Shown in pieces: positions 1 through 11,200 of a stretch of 45,850 bases of DNA. The stretch spans positions 1 to 45,850 of the forward strand of contig KE647346.1 of assembly GCA_000447185.1 (NCBI GenBank). The letters run 5' to 3'. The number at the start of each line of letters is the position of its first letter. The first letter of the stretch is position 1. A program made the translations under genes and the position numbers. Under the pieces are notes generated by a model, which saw only the letters and a program-made list of their open reading frames with translations, was not told where the DNA came from and made no database searches. Source of the stretch: Vairimorpha apis BRL 01. Taxonomy: Eukaryota > Microsporidia > Nosematidae.

Positions 1-1204
1 TAATTATAATTTCGATTCGTATATATTTCTTTCTATTTTAATGTTTTTAGTTTTTAATTTAAGATAATCAGAATAAGTTAAAAACTAAAGTTTAATATTT
101 GTAAGAAAGTTTTAAATCATAAATAAATTTTTTTGTCATTTTTCAAAAAAAAATTATTAAACTGTTAGAATTAACATATATGTAAAATATTTATAAAAAT
201 GTTTGTAAAGATAAATTAATAATTTTATTAAAATTTTATAAATTATACGGTTTTTTAAATAATAAGTATTCAATTTTACTTAATATTGTTAATATTATTA
301 TATGTGAACTTGTAAAAGAAAATTAAAAATAAATATTTTATATTTTGTAAAATTTTAGTAATGGAAAAACTATAATTTTTATTTAATGTAACTTTTAAAA
401 TGAATTATATATAAAAAGTTGCTAAATATTACAAAAATATTTTTAATATTAAAACAAATAGATTTTTCTAATGTGTGATAGATAAATCAAAAATAATATA
501 GTTAAAACACAAATGTTAAAGAAAATATGATTTTTTAAATTGTATTTTTTTAAGAATGAAATAACTTTATGTTGATTAACTAAATTAATTATATATATAT
601 TACTTGATTTTTGTATTGAATGTAAAAAATTTTTTGTTTTTATGTTTTTAATTATTATATAATCAAAAAATAATCTTTAATTGTTTTCTTATAATATAAA
701 ATGTAATTTTGACAAATATTACAACATATCAAAATAAAAAATATTATAAAGAAAATTTTTATTTTATAATAACTAATGTTTTAATAATGCTTATAAATAA
801 TTTATCATATCATGTGCTCTTATATTATTTAAATTTGTATACTATTACAATAATTTCATCGGCAAATTACCATGACAGGTTTAATTTTGTTCAATAAAAT
901 TAACCTATTTGGTTGAAATAATGTTACATACATTTAAAAAAAAAATATTGCTTAAATTATCTTATAATATTTACATAACTGTAACTACTAAATTATGAAG
1001 GTTATATAAAATTTCGTTTAAAATTATATTTAAACAAATTCATATTTATTTATAAATTTGATACAAAAATAAGCCATTTTATTTTTATTAACAAAAAGAT
1101 TGCTTAACAAAAATAAAATTATCAAAACAAAATAAATTTTATAACCAAATAAATTGATAAAAATAGTTAACAAAATAGTTTTAATAATTATAACAAAAAA
1201 AGAT
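1..1204. other. AT-rich stretch, no gene seen
   Basis: About 1.2 kb of A/T-rich sequence with no convincing coding region. One 62-codon open frame (709-897, not starting at ATG) is rich in Asn, Tyr and Ile, lacks the CCC start signal, and resembles chance open frames in this composition. It lies downstream of the tyrosyl-tRNA synthetase gene, whose 3' end faces it. Confidence 0.6.
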
Positions 1205-2135
1205 TTAATTATATGCTTCTTTAATTAATTTAGGTTCTTTTAACATACCTTCTCTAATAGGTTCGATAATTTTATTTATGTATTTGACGGCCAATTTTTT
1301 CATCTTATTAATATCGTTAGTTTTTTCTAATTCAATATTTAAAATTTTACAATATGGTTCAATAATAAATTTAAAAATTGATTCTAATCCTTCAAAATTT
1401 TAGCATTGTGTTCAATCTTGTACTCAATTTCCTCATATGAATCAATGAGATCAATTTTTGAATTTTTATCAGAACTACTCATTTTATCGGAATTTAATCC
1501 TGGTATCATTGGATTCATTAAATAAATTCTTTTTTATATTTAATTGATGGTAAAAATTCTCTTGAAAACATAAAAATTTTTCTTTGGTCAACTCCCCCAA
1601 ACTGTACATCTACCTTTAAATATTCTTCATCTAATGCTTGCATAACAGGATACACTATTGAACTAAGTTTACAGTCTTCTACTTGCTTTACCACTTCAGA
1701 GCCAGCTCTTTTAAGATCGTTCGTGTTTGTAGAAATTAATATTTTCATAATATCACAAAAATATTCTGGTGTTTTTTGATAACTGCTTCCTAAAACAAAT
1801 TCAATTTTAGATAAATCGACATTTATTGATTGTAACATCAATGTAATCAACTTTCTATAATATTTAGATCTGCTTTGAATCTTTGAAATTGGTGCTTTTA
1901 AATTATCAAGAAATGCATGAATATCCGCTAACAAAATTTTAACTGTACATTCTGCATCAACAAAATCTTTTATTTTAAAAATAGGCAGAAAATATGCAAT
2001 ATGTGGTCTTCCTGTAGTAGCAGTTCCCCAGTATATATTGATATTTCGTTTCTGTATTATTTTTTTCAAAATTTCTATGTCCACAACTTCTTGAAGATTT
2101 CTAGTTATGATTTCAATTTTTTTATCAATATCCAT
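1205..2135 (-). CDS. Tyrosyl-tRNA synthetase, cytoplasmic (two frame breaks)
   Basis: Class I aminoacyl-tRNA synthetase that attaches tyrosine to tRNA-Tyr in the cytosol. The first open frame (205 codons, 1518-2135) carries the HIGH-type motif [11 protein letters not shown] near residues 38-48 and the conserved [11 protein letters not shown] segment near 178-188. It stops early, but the next frame continues with a conserved NPMIPGL stretch and the KMSKS-type loop KMSSSD. A third frame supplies the C-terminal helices and ends at 1205-1207. The joints fall at a six-base T run (1530-1535) and at an AAAA/TTTT junction (1394-1401); each needs one extra base. With both restored the length is about 310 residues, shorter than animal enzymes that carry an extra C-terminal domain. 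The start has no CCC; the coding strand reads ACCGTTAA just upstream. Identity is certain from the motifs. Whether the breaks are real or sequence errors is open. Confidence 0.93.
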
Positions 2136-2699
2136 GTTTATTAACGGTTTACAAATAAAAAATAAAAATTTTAAATTTTATAAAAGTTATTTAAATTAAT
2201 TTTCAATAGTATTAGTATATGCAGTTAAAATTTTATTTAAAAAATTATTTTACACATATTTTTAATATTGGCATTTTTAATTTATAAATTATACCTTACA
2301 TAAGTAAAATTAATAATAAAATTTGAAATTTTATTGACAAAAAACTTGTATTGCATTTTTGTAATTTTTTAAAATAAAATGTTAAGCTTTGAAATACATA
2401 ATAAACCTCAAAATATATTTTTAATATAAATGTTACAGTGAATATATAACATTTAAATAATTAAATTTATAGATACTAGATATTAAATAAAAAATTATTA
2501 TGTTATTATTTTAAGTTATGAACAGAATTCATTTATCAATCATTTGAAAAAAAATATTTTTTTCTAAACATTAAATCAACAAAAACAGAAAAATATCTTT
2601 TTTTAAATTTTTTTCTATAAAATTATTCTTATTATGGTAGTAATAATATAATATTTATTTTGTGTTTTTCGTTATCATTTGTAAAGTTTAACCCTTTAT
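2136..2699. other. Divergent intergenic region, no gene seen
   Basis: About 560 bases between the divergent starts of the tyrosyl-tRNA synthetase and flavodoxin-domain genes, so it must hold both promoters. It is almost pure A/T. The only recognisable element is the CCCTT tract at 2692-2696, directly before the ATG at 2700. Confidence 0.6.
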
Positions 2700-3548
2700 A
2701 TGATAATTTTATATGCATCAGATTCGAATGAATCGCAACAAATGGCTTTATTAATACAAAATAAATTATTAAATAATTCTAACATTTTAGATAACAGAAT
2801 AAGTTGTAATAGTACTCTAGAAATTAGTAGATTTGAGTTTATAAAAATACTCGATATTGATACAATAATATTTGTGTGTTCTACTACAGATAATGGAACT
2901 GAACCAACGCCTATGTCTGATTTTTGGAAACAATTAACTAATAAAAATCTACCAAATGGATGTCTTTCACATCTTTCGTTTGCAGTATTTGGTTTAGGTG
3001 ATTCTTCGACTAACACTTATAACTGGTGTTCAAAGAAATTATTTAATTGTTTAATAAAACTTGGCGCTACACCAATTCTTCGACGAGGATGTAGTGATAT
3101 ACAAGATAAAAAAGGATATCTTACTGAATTTGAAGATTGGATGAAAGATTTTAATAAACTTTTAAAACACAAAAAACTTAGTGATGCTTTTATCTACTGT
3201 GCACCTGAAGAAATTTGTAAATCATTTACTAAACATGAATTTCTCCGAACAAAAGAATTTTTAAAATATAATGAAATCGATATTATATATTTAAATACAA
3301 TAATTGAATATGATTTTGATTGTATTCCACTCCCAACATTTTTTCTTGATCTATATAATTTTATCAATAATGTTCCAGAATATATTAAAGATAAAGTATT
3401 ACAAATATATAATGATTATGATTTATACAACGACTATGTTACAGCAGATAAAAGATCTATTTTTAAAATATTAGTTGATTTAAGAATTAAAATTAATATT
3501 GAATTTATTTTGAAAAATATTCCTAAAAAAATACATACAAAAAAATAA
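2700..3548 (+). CDS. Tah18/NDOR1-like diflavin reductase, only FMN half present
   Basis: The N-terminal 155 residues form a flavodoxin (FMN-binding) domain: the phosphate loop region YASDSNESQQ (5-14), CSTTDNGTEP (60-69) and FGLGDSSTNTYNW (97-109) follow the order seen in NADPH-dependent diflavin oxidoreductases. The segment TADKRSIFKILVDL (248-261) resembles the helical part of the FAD-binding domain of Tah18/NDOR1 (family pattern: NRPRRTxxEVLxDF). In the family, Tah18 passes electrons from NADPH to Dre2 for cytosolic iron-sulfur protein assembly. Here the frame ends at 282 residues, just before the FAD-contacting RxFSIxS strand should begin; family members are around 600 residues. I see no FAD or NADPH domain in any frame downstream. 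CCCTT at 2692-2696 supports the start. Either a genuinely shortened FMN protein that depends on a partner reductase, or a truncated gene. Confidence 0.7.
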   Translation: MIILYASDSNESQQMALLIQNKLLNNSNILDNRISCNSTLEISRFEFIKILDIDTIIFVCSTTDNGTEPTPMSDFWKQLTNKNLPNGCLSHLSFAVFGLGDSSTNTYNWCSKKLFNCLIKLGATPILRRGCSDIQDKKGYLTEFEDWMKDFNKLLKHKKLSDAFIYCAPEEICKSFTKHEFLRTKEFLKYNEIDIIYLNTIIEYDFDCIPLPTFFLDLYNFINNVPEYIKDKVLQIYNDYDLYNDYVTADKRSIFKILVDLRIKINIEFILKNIPKKIHTKK

Positions 3549-4748
3549 AAAATTAATTTTATTTGCTTAAATTAGAACAGTAAAAATTTTTATAAATATA
3601 TAATTTAAACAAAATATTCTAAATATTAAAAACAATAGTTTTTTTTGAAATTCATATTAATCAAATTTTAAAAATAAAAATTAAATCAAACAACATAAAA
3701 ATATATAAAATAAGTAAATATATTATGTTATTGCATAGTAAAATATTTAATGTTTTTAATAAAATTAAAAAGAATTTTTTTCTATGTTTAAAAATAAAAT
3801 ATGCAATAATATATTTATATTAGTTAAACTTGATGAAATAAAAAATTAATGAAACATAAATATAAACTACACAATATTTGTGAAAAAATAAATTTTTCTA
3901 CTTAATTATATTATATGTTTTAAAATTTGTGTTATTCAATACTAAGAAATAAATAATTTTTCAGTATTATAATTAGAATTTGACATATTATACTTTTTAA
4001 CATGTATAAATAAAAAAATATCACATTAAACAAATTTATATTTTTAGTCTAAAAAAATGCATTTTTTATATTTTTAAATTGTAAAAATTTTAATTTTACT
4101 TAATATATATTCCTATAAAGTTAGGGTTTTGTATAAAATATCAACGGTATAAATTTTAAAATTTCACATTTAGATTATCTATTATTAAAATTTATAACAA
4201 TTGAAACAACACCATTACGCATAAATTTTAATTTAAAAATAAATATTAATAAATAAAAATGTTAAAATTATTATGATAATTAAAAAACAATCTAATATAT
4301 AATTTTAAAAAGTTTCATAATATTTTATTATTCTTTTTAAATATAAATTTTTTTAATGTTTTAAAATCAAAAAATAATTTTTACTTATAAAATAATTTAA
4401 CATTTAAAAAAATGTTATAAAAAAATTAAATTTGAACCTGGTTTAAATTTTAAAAGTTCTTTATATAAATATGAAGCTTAATTTAAAATAAGTACAAATA
4501 AATAATTTTAAATGTAATATAAAAATTTTGTTTTTACTATTTTTATTGATCGAAAAATATAAAAATTTTAAATTTAAAAGAAAGATTCGTTTTAATATAT
4601 TTTGTTTGCATTTTCTGCATTTCTATAAGTTTTAGAATTGTTTGTGTATGATTTTTAGTTTTAAAGATATTGCATACAATGTAGAATAAATAAATTTACT
4701 TAAAAAATTATATATTCTGGAAAAATATTGTTTAAATAAGCCCTTTAT
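3549..4748. other. Intergenic, no gene seen
   Basis: About 1.2 kb of A/T-rich sequence. I looked here specifically for the missing FAD and NADPH domains of the upstream reductase and found no coding-like frame. CCCTT at 4741-4745 belongs to the start of the next gene. Confidence 0.6.
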
Positions 4749-5122
4749 ATGTATTATAGTATTTTCTTATTATTGATTTTTGTATATTCAGATAATATAG
4801 AAGTATCAACATCAGATTTTGATTTTTTAATTATCGGTAAGAAGGTTATTTGTAGTAAAAGATTGAAAAATTGCAATTCAATAAAAATTTCTTACCAAGG
4901 AAATTCAATTTATAAATTAAAAGAAATAAAACCAAAAATATTTTATTTAAATGATGTTACAATTTATTATAAAAAACCCAAAATAATAAAATTAGAATTG
5001 ATTACGAATATAAATATTTTGGATTAATTTTAGATGCATGGATTATGAGTTTTGTAATTTCTTTAATTTTAATTTATTTTATGTTTATTTGTAAAAAACC
5101 ATTTTTTGTATTTGAAGTATAG
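4749..5122 (+). CDS. Small type I membrane protein (signal peptide, C-terminal TM; one frame break)
   Basis: The first frame (92 codons) starts with a short hydrophobic signal-peptide-like segment (YYSIFLLLIFVYS) followed by a lysine- and isoleucine-rich, probably lumenal, region. It ends at 5025-5027. One base missing in the TTTT run at 5017-5020 would link it to an overlapping frame that encodes a clear transmembrane helix (AWIMSFVISLILIYFMF) followed by a cytosolic CKKP tail and a stop at 5120-5122, giving 124 residues. The joined layout (signal peptide, lumenal domain, TM, short basic tail) suggests an ER or secretory-pathway membrane protein. I do not recognise the family; a subunit of a small ER complex is possible but unproven. 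CCCTT ends four bases before the ATG. Confidence 0.62.
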
Positions 5123-5863
5123 AAAAAAAATTAAAGATCAATAATACAAAATGTATTTAGTTTTTTAAGTCAAACTAATTATGATACTTTTAAAATTTTA
5201 TATAGAAAAATTTTAACAATTTAAAAAGATTAAAACTAAAGACAAATTTTATTGTAAATACTAAAAAATAAATAATTTTAATTTCACATATTACATAATT
5301 TTAGCAGTAAGAGTCATAAACTAGCTTGTTAATTTGCAATAAAATTAAGAAAAAGATATAGTGTCATATTAACATTTAAAAATTTCGTACATCAACTTTT
5401 TATTTTTTATGTAATGTTATTTATGTATATAAGTCTAAACAACATAATATTTTTAATTTTATAAAAAGAATTTAAAATTAATAAGATATTGTTTTAAATT
5501 TTTAAATTATGGAAAAAACATAAAAGTAAATTTTTTTTGTTATATTTAAATAAAATATATATAATCTAATAACAAAATTAATTAATTTTTTTAATTCTAT
5601 ATTTTATTATACTTTTTCAAATGTTGGTAAATTTTTAAATTTAATATTTTGTAAAAAATTTGACTTTTTATTTATCTATATTTTCATTTAGATATTTTTT
5701 TTGATTTTAAACAAACGAAAAAAATATTTTTATTATTATTATAACTTTAATAAATAAAAATTAAACATCATAAATGATGATTTACATCAATAATTTTATT
5801 ACGTTTCAGATTTAAAACAATGTTTTTATAAATAAATATTAAAAATAGTTTACAAATATAAAC
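5123..5863. other. Intergenic, no gene seen
   Basis: About 740 bases of A/T-rich sequence without a coding-like frame. It precedes the anillin-like gene, whose start has no CCC tract. Confidence 0.55.
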
Positions 5864-7211
5864 ATGAATGATGATAAGTTGGAGGACAAAAATCACATTG
5901 ATGATGACAAGGAAGTTATAAATTTTATGAAGTTTGTAGATGATAAATGTTTACAAGTTAATTCATCTAAAGTTGACAAAGAAAAGGAAGAAGTTAGTGC
6001 AATTCTTGAACAAAAGCCATTAAATGACAACATTAACAAAAATCTTAAGCCTGAAGCAAATTTAAATAAGGAAGGTATCTATTCTTTGAATAATATGGAT
6101 CAACTACAAAGTAGTGAAATAATTAATTGCAAAAATGAAATTAACAATCTTTCGAATAAAAAATCAAATACAATTCAACATGATTTATTTGAATATGGCA
6201 CAAATCCCTTTAATTATACTGGCGATTTTTCAAAGTTTGATAAATACAAAATAGATTTTAATGATCAAATGACCTCTCAATCTACTAAATTAAACTTACA
6301 AATACTTAATAAACAAATTAAAAAAATGGCACAAAAAGATTCTAAAAAAATAATTCTTAAAAACGATCAATTAGAAGTAAAATCAAAAATTTTTAACGAT
6401 GAAGTAAGAATTAGTAAATTTCCAGGATATATATTTATCAATATTTATGCTATTGAAAGATATTTTGGAACTGATGCAGACGTTAAAAGTATTTTTGTAA
6501 GAATGCAAATTGGAAATTTTACTTTTGATACATGCGATTTAAAAGAAGGATCTCTTATTAAAATCAATAACTTAGTTTACTTAAATTTGACGAATTCAAA
6601 TTCATTTGATATATCATTTTATTTGATTAAAAGAATAAATGTTGAAGTAATAAAAAAATGTGAATTAACAGTACATATTGATCATAAATTTTTATCAAGA
6701 ATTCATAATAATTTAATTGATGTAAAATACGAATGGACACCTTATTGTTCGAAAAATATTTTCAAAAAATTTAAAAAATTCTTTTCAACATCACTAGTCG
6801 ATGCTCATAAATTGCATTTATTCTTTTCTTTTATATCCGTAGAAGAATTTAAAATAATTAATCTTCCAATTCCTATGACTTTAATGAATTTATGCAGATG
6901 GTTAAAAATTAGGAAATATTCATATAGTAATTGGTTTTCTGGATTTTGTAACATAAAAGGAACAATTCCTAGTATCTGTACTCATCTTTGGAAAAGAAGA
7001 TATATTAAATTATATGGATACAGAATATATATTTTTAATGAGTTTACTAAAATTTTAATAGGAACTTATGAAATATTTAATGAGAAAAAAATTTACAGAA
7101 AAAAATAATAAAGTAATATTCGGTCATGAAACAGCAAAAATTGAATTACTATTTGACAACAATGACAAATATCAAATGTTTAGAAGTGTTTTAGAAATTT
7201 TATTAAAATAA
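5864..7211 (+). CDS. Anillin/Bud4-like protein with C-terminal PH domain (one frame break)
   Basis: Probable cortical scaffold for septin or contractile-ring organisation at cell division. The first ~110 residues are acidic, Asn-rich and probably disordered. From about residue 180 there is a C2-like anillin-homology stretch (FPGYIFINIYAIERYF, then IGNFTFDTCDL). A pleckstrin-homology domain begins near 365 with GFCNIKGTIPSICTHLWKRR and YIKLYGYRIYIFNE; WKRRYIKL is the usual beta2-beta3 signature. The first frame ends at 7106-7108 inside the PH domain. Dropping one A from the seven-A run at 7099-7105 restores the last strand and C-terminal helix (ETAKIELLFDNNDKYQMF) with a stop at 7209-7211, total 448 residues. 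This is the clearest case where a base appears to be extra rather than missing. No CCC precedes the ATG. Anillin and Bud4/Int1 share this domain order, so I cannot choose between them. Confidence 0.7.
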
Positions 7212-7317
7212 AAATAATATTTTCATTTTATTTTTACCAATGTAAATTTTAATTTTATACCGCCAAAAACACTTTTCCCTCCAATTTATTCATTAAAGGT
7301 TTTTTAAAAATCCCTTT

Positions 7318-7605
7318 ATGCGTGATATTTTGAAAGATACGACTAATATTAAAAAAGGCAAAAATCATAAAATAGAGAAAAATGAAAAGAAAGAATTGTT
7401 AGAACATATAAAAAATGTATATCACACAACAAAAGATTATAGTTTTAAATATGATTTAAGTAAATGTATAGAAATTATAGAAGGTAAAGAAAATCAAGAA
7501 GTGATAGAATTAAAAAATGCATTGGAAGAATTAATTAAAGAGAATGAAAGATTATTAGATGAAAATACAATATTGTATATGGAAAAAACAAATAAATCAA
7601 CATAA
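7318..7605 (+). CDS. Small coiled-coil protein, unrecognised
   Basis: A 95-residue charged protein, rich in Lys and Glu. The segment from about residue 70 to 92 (ELKNALEELIKENERLLDEN) has heptad spacing of Leu/Ile expected for a coiled coil. CCCTT at 7312-7316 lies one base before the ATG, which argues strongly that this is a real gene despite its size. It follows the anillin-like gene on the same strand after about 106 bases. No homologous family comes to mind. Confidence 0.6.
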   Translation: MRDILKDTTNIKKGKNHKIEKNEKKELLEHIKNVYHTTKDYSFKYDLSKCIEIIEGKENQEVIELKNALEELIKENERLLDENTILYMEKTNKST

Positions 7606-8670
7606 AATTATATTTTTAATCTGTTTAAATTAGTATTTTAAATATATAAATGATAATATGAAAGATTTAATTTTATAAAAAGAAATTTTTAATATATATG
7701 TATTATACAATTTTAAAAAATAATTTTATTTACTTGTTGTTTATATTTAATATTTTTTTTTAAATTTATGTATAAATATGATTTGAATAGCTTTCGTAAA
7801 GAAACAAATATTGTTATTTTTATTAAAAATTCATTTAAAAAATTGTTTTATTTACAGTCTTTATGTGGAATTTATTAAAGAAAAAATTTTAAGTAAAAAA
7901 ACTCTAATAATTGTATATAAAAACAAATATAAATTAATTATGAATTATTATCGTAAAATATATTTTATAAAGTTTTAATATATGTTTTTCTAAAGCTAAA
8001 ATTAATAATAAATTTTATGTATTTTTGTTCAATTAATAAATTTCTGGACATAAATAAAGTTATCTGATAATTTGTATACATTTAAAATAAATTATAAAAT
8101 ATTAATATAATTTAAATTAAATATTTTAAATTTTATGTGTTTAAAAAAATTTAATACACTATCATTATTTTTTTGTTATAAAAAAATTATTTTATTAAAA
8201 TTTTATATTTGTTTTGTGTTAAAATTATTAAATTAAGTTTAAAAAATATATTTAAGGTTTAAATTTCATAAAAAACAATTTTTAATAAACTATTATATTA
8301 ATAGAGTGTAAGCTGTTATAACTAATTAAATATAGTTTTAAGTAAAATATAAAAAACAAATATAAGAGTTGAAGTATCAAAACATTTATAATGGTTTTTA
8401 AAAATTGATTTTTGTTTAATTATTTAATAGTTTATAAATAAATAACTAATATTTTATTTTTAAATTTTTTGTTTGTTTATAAATATATCAATAAAAATGC
8501 GTAATTAAAAATTAAAAATAACATCAAACAAAAAAATATTTTACAAATAAAAATACAATTTTTTTGTTATAAATAAACTTAAACTTATATTTAATTTGTT
8601 TTTGACTTTTTCAAACAAATCATAAAATATAAAATAAAAAATAAACATATTTCATGTTAAAGGAAAAAAT
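7606..8670. other. Intergenic, no gene seen
   Basis: About 1.07 kb of A/T-rich sequence with frequent short homopolymers and no coding-like frame or GC island. Confidence 0.6.
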
Positions 8671-9972
8671 ATGATTAAAATATTTTCAACTGATACAACT
8701 ACAACGTATTTAACACAGGATAAGAATCTTTTAATAAATAGGAGAATTAATTCTGGTGTATTAAATAAAAATTTATTATTGTTAAAAGATATTAACAAAA
8801 TGGAATACACTTTAACTATATTAAAAATACATTCAGATGTAGTTATACAAGCATTTGAAGAGTATATTCCAATTTTAATATATAATGGCGAATGGATGGA
8901 ATTTTTAGAATCTTTTGTAGATAATTTAATTATAATTCTAAAAAGTTGTGATTTTTTTCAGGAAATAATAGAATTTATAGATCCTGAGGCTATTTGGATC
9001 AATTATAACATGGATATTAAAATTTGTTGGTTAACAATAGTTTTAAAATATAGTAAATTTTTTGATAATAGTGTTCATAAAATTAATTTAGATTCTGTTG
9101 AAAATTTAATTAAATTGATTAAAGCCAATAGAAAAAGATTAGAAAAAAGAACTAATGAAATAATTTTTACACAAGAGCAAATTATTAACGAAATACATTA
9201 CATGATGAAGAATTAAGATATATTGAAAATTTTAAAATTTTATTAATAAAAGTAATGTATCGTACATCAGATAGTAAATCATAAAAATATTGCTAATTAT
9301 AAATCCAAAATTAGAAATGATTTTGATTTAAGATATAAAGCTGTAAATTTTATTTTAAATGGATTATGGGATCCTATGGACTACAATGTAGAACCTGATA
9401 TGTTTATTAATGTTTTTATAAATGAGGTAAAAACTAATTTGAAACAATTAGAAATTGAAAATAAATGTAAAAACAATATTTTTGATAGTACAAGTTCTAA
9501 AGATTACACTGAAACAAATCATTTAAACAATGATTTTGAAAACGATTATAAAGAAATATTTGAAATTAATAACAATAATAATTTGAAAAATAAAACAACA
9601 ACTGAAAAAAATCAATCTATAACTGAAAACATAAAAAAAAGCAATCCAAATGATATTAATGTAAAAGATGTATTAGAAAATAACTCTGAAATTTTTGAAC
9701 AAAAAGGATTTAATATGAATAAATTTGATACTAAAACATATAAAAAAGGTCGATTTTTTGTATGCGAAGCAGTTCCTAATGCAAAATTACAAGATAATAC
9801 TAAAAATATAAAAAAACTTTGCAAAGTTTTAGATATACAAAATCAACAAATTCAAATGATTTATCAATCTTTAAAAAATCGCGTTGAAATTGAAAATCAG
9901 GTTGATGAACAATTGTCTGCATTGAGTATAAAAGCAAACGAAGTTTTTGAAGATTTATCAAGTAGCGAATAG
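8671..9972 (+). CDS. Unrecognised ~433-residue protein (two compensating frame breaks)
   Basis: Two open frames (8671-9216, 181 codons; and 9376-9972) lie in the same register, and the 160 bases between them read coherently if one base is missing shortly before 9204 and one is extra near 9276-9278. The bridging frames encode plausible helices (DEELRYIENFKILLIKVMYR; then KAVNFILNGLWDPMDYNVEP), so I treat the locus as one gene of about 433 residues. The N-terminal half is helical and hydrophobic; the middle (about 260-340) is Asn/Glu/Lys-rich and likely disordered; the last 80 residues include a possible coiled coil (LDIQNQQIQMIYQSL). I do not recognise the family. The ATG at 8671 lacks a CCC tract but has AAAGG eight to twelve bases upstream. 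Confidence 0.6.
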
Positions 9973-11195
9973 TTTAGATTACAACAATCTATACGATTAA
10001 ATTAATAACTTTAAAATATTATAAATAATATCAAACACAAAAGTAAATAATTCTTAAGAAAATTTTACATTATAAATTAAATTTTAATTTGAAAATATAA
10101 GAGAATATATTTTTAAAGAAAATTACATAGAAGACGTTTTTAAAATATTCGAGATCAAAAATAATAAATATGTTGTTTTTATCATAAAACTTATTTTGTA
10201 AAAAAAATCTTTTTTAACGCAATAAATTTTAAAAAATAAGGCTTATATTATTTTTTTTATTAGATTCAAAAATTTTGAATTGTTCTTAAACCATTATACA
10301 AGTTTTTTTATTGTTTGCAAAAAATTTTAAGCATACTTGTATTGATTTGAAAAATCTAAATAAATTAAAAAAAAGTCAACTTAAATATTCATTTTCTAAA
10401 AAAATGTCTTGTTTTTAATATTCTTTATGTTTATATTTAAATTTTTTTTAATTATAAAAATGATTTAATACAACTACAATTCCTACTTTATAATTTAATA
10501 ATAATACCAATTAATAAAATTGTTCATTACAATTTTTTGAATATAATGTAAATTACATCAATTTAAGTATTTCAATAACCTAATTTTTTAAAATTATTTA
10601 TTTGCTTAATTCATCATCCTTTTTAAATTTAATTAATANNNNNNNNNNNNNNNNNNNNTTAAAAATTTATTTTATATTTTTTATTGATATTTATTATAAT
10701 AAATTTAGTTTTGTAATAAAATACAATTTAAAACCAAATTTAAAAAGATTTATATCAACTAATAATTTACAATACAAAACTAAAAAAACAATATTTAAAT
10801 TTTTTAACTACATAAAAAAATCATGTTTGAAATATTAATAATTTAAACAAATACTTTAAAAGATTTTTTAAAACATGTTAAATTAAGAATTGTTGCTTTT
10901 TTATAAAATTGTTCATATTAAAAAAAAGCACTTTAATTTAGTACGAAATATAATTTTATTTTTTATATAAATTATGAAATTTTATTTACAAAAGTTTTAA
11001 AATAATAAAATTATATCTAAAAAAAATTTTTTTTTGATTTCTTGAAATATATATATATATAACAAAGCATTTATATTTTATATTTTATTTACGTAATTTT
11101 AAATTGATTATGCATAAAGCAACACTTTAAACAATCAAATTATATAAATTTTCAAGATTGTAATTAATTTTTTTAAATTTTTATAATTATTAAGA
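9973..11195. other. Intergenic with assembly gap, no gene seen
   Basis: A/T-rich sequence of about 1.2 kb containing a run of 20 Ns at 10639-10658. A 78-codon open frame runs across the Ns (10602-10838), but its ATG-less start and composition give no reason to call it. The left half has several short inverted A/T repeats. Confidence 0.6.
10639..10658. other. Assembly gap (20 N)
   Basis: Exactly 20 undetermined bases. The round number suggests a placeholder of unknown true length joining two contigs, so the distance between the unknown gene at 8.7-10.0 kb and the LTR at 11.2 kb is uncertain. Confidence 0.95.
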
Positions 11196-11200
11196 ATATT
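11196..11200. repeat. Target-site duplication ATATT (left)
   Basis: Five bases immediately left of the solo LTR, identical to 11517-11521 on its right. A 5-bp duplication is typical of LTR-retrotransposon integrases. Confidence 0.8.

Noticed and set aside
709..897. 62-codon open frame on the + strand
   Set aside because: Starts at TTG, has no CCC signal, and its Asn/Tyr/Ile/Leu composition is what random A/T-rich sequence gives.
1380..1540. Spliceosomal introns as the cause of frame changes
   Set aside because: The offsets are a single base at A/T runs, the flanking protein blocks are contiguous, and no GTAAGT-like donor or branch-site element lies at the joints.
2696..3016. Antisense open frame over the flavodoxin gene
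   Set aside because: The sense frame has clear FMN-binding motifs; the antisense is a shadow. The same applies to antisense frames at 9612-9824, 14001-14261, 16289-16504, 28084-28281, 28503-28691, 32254-32460, 33677-33868 and 37300-37542.
7099..7105. Programmed +1/-1 frameshift signal in the anillin-like gene
   Set aside because: The A run is slippery-like, but no downstream pseudoknot or stimulatory structure is visible and the same kind of break occurs in many unrelated genes, so a site-specific programme is unlikely.
10602..10838. 78-codon open frame across the N gap
   Set aside because: Contains the run of Ns, starts without ATG, and shows no domain or start signal.
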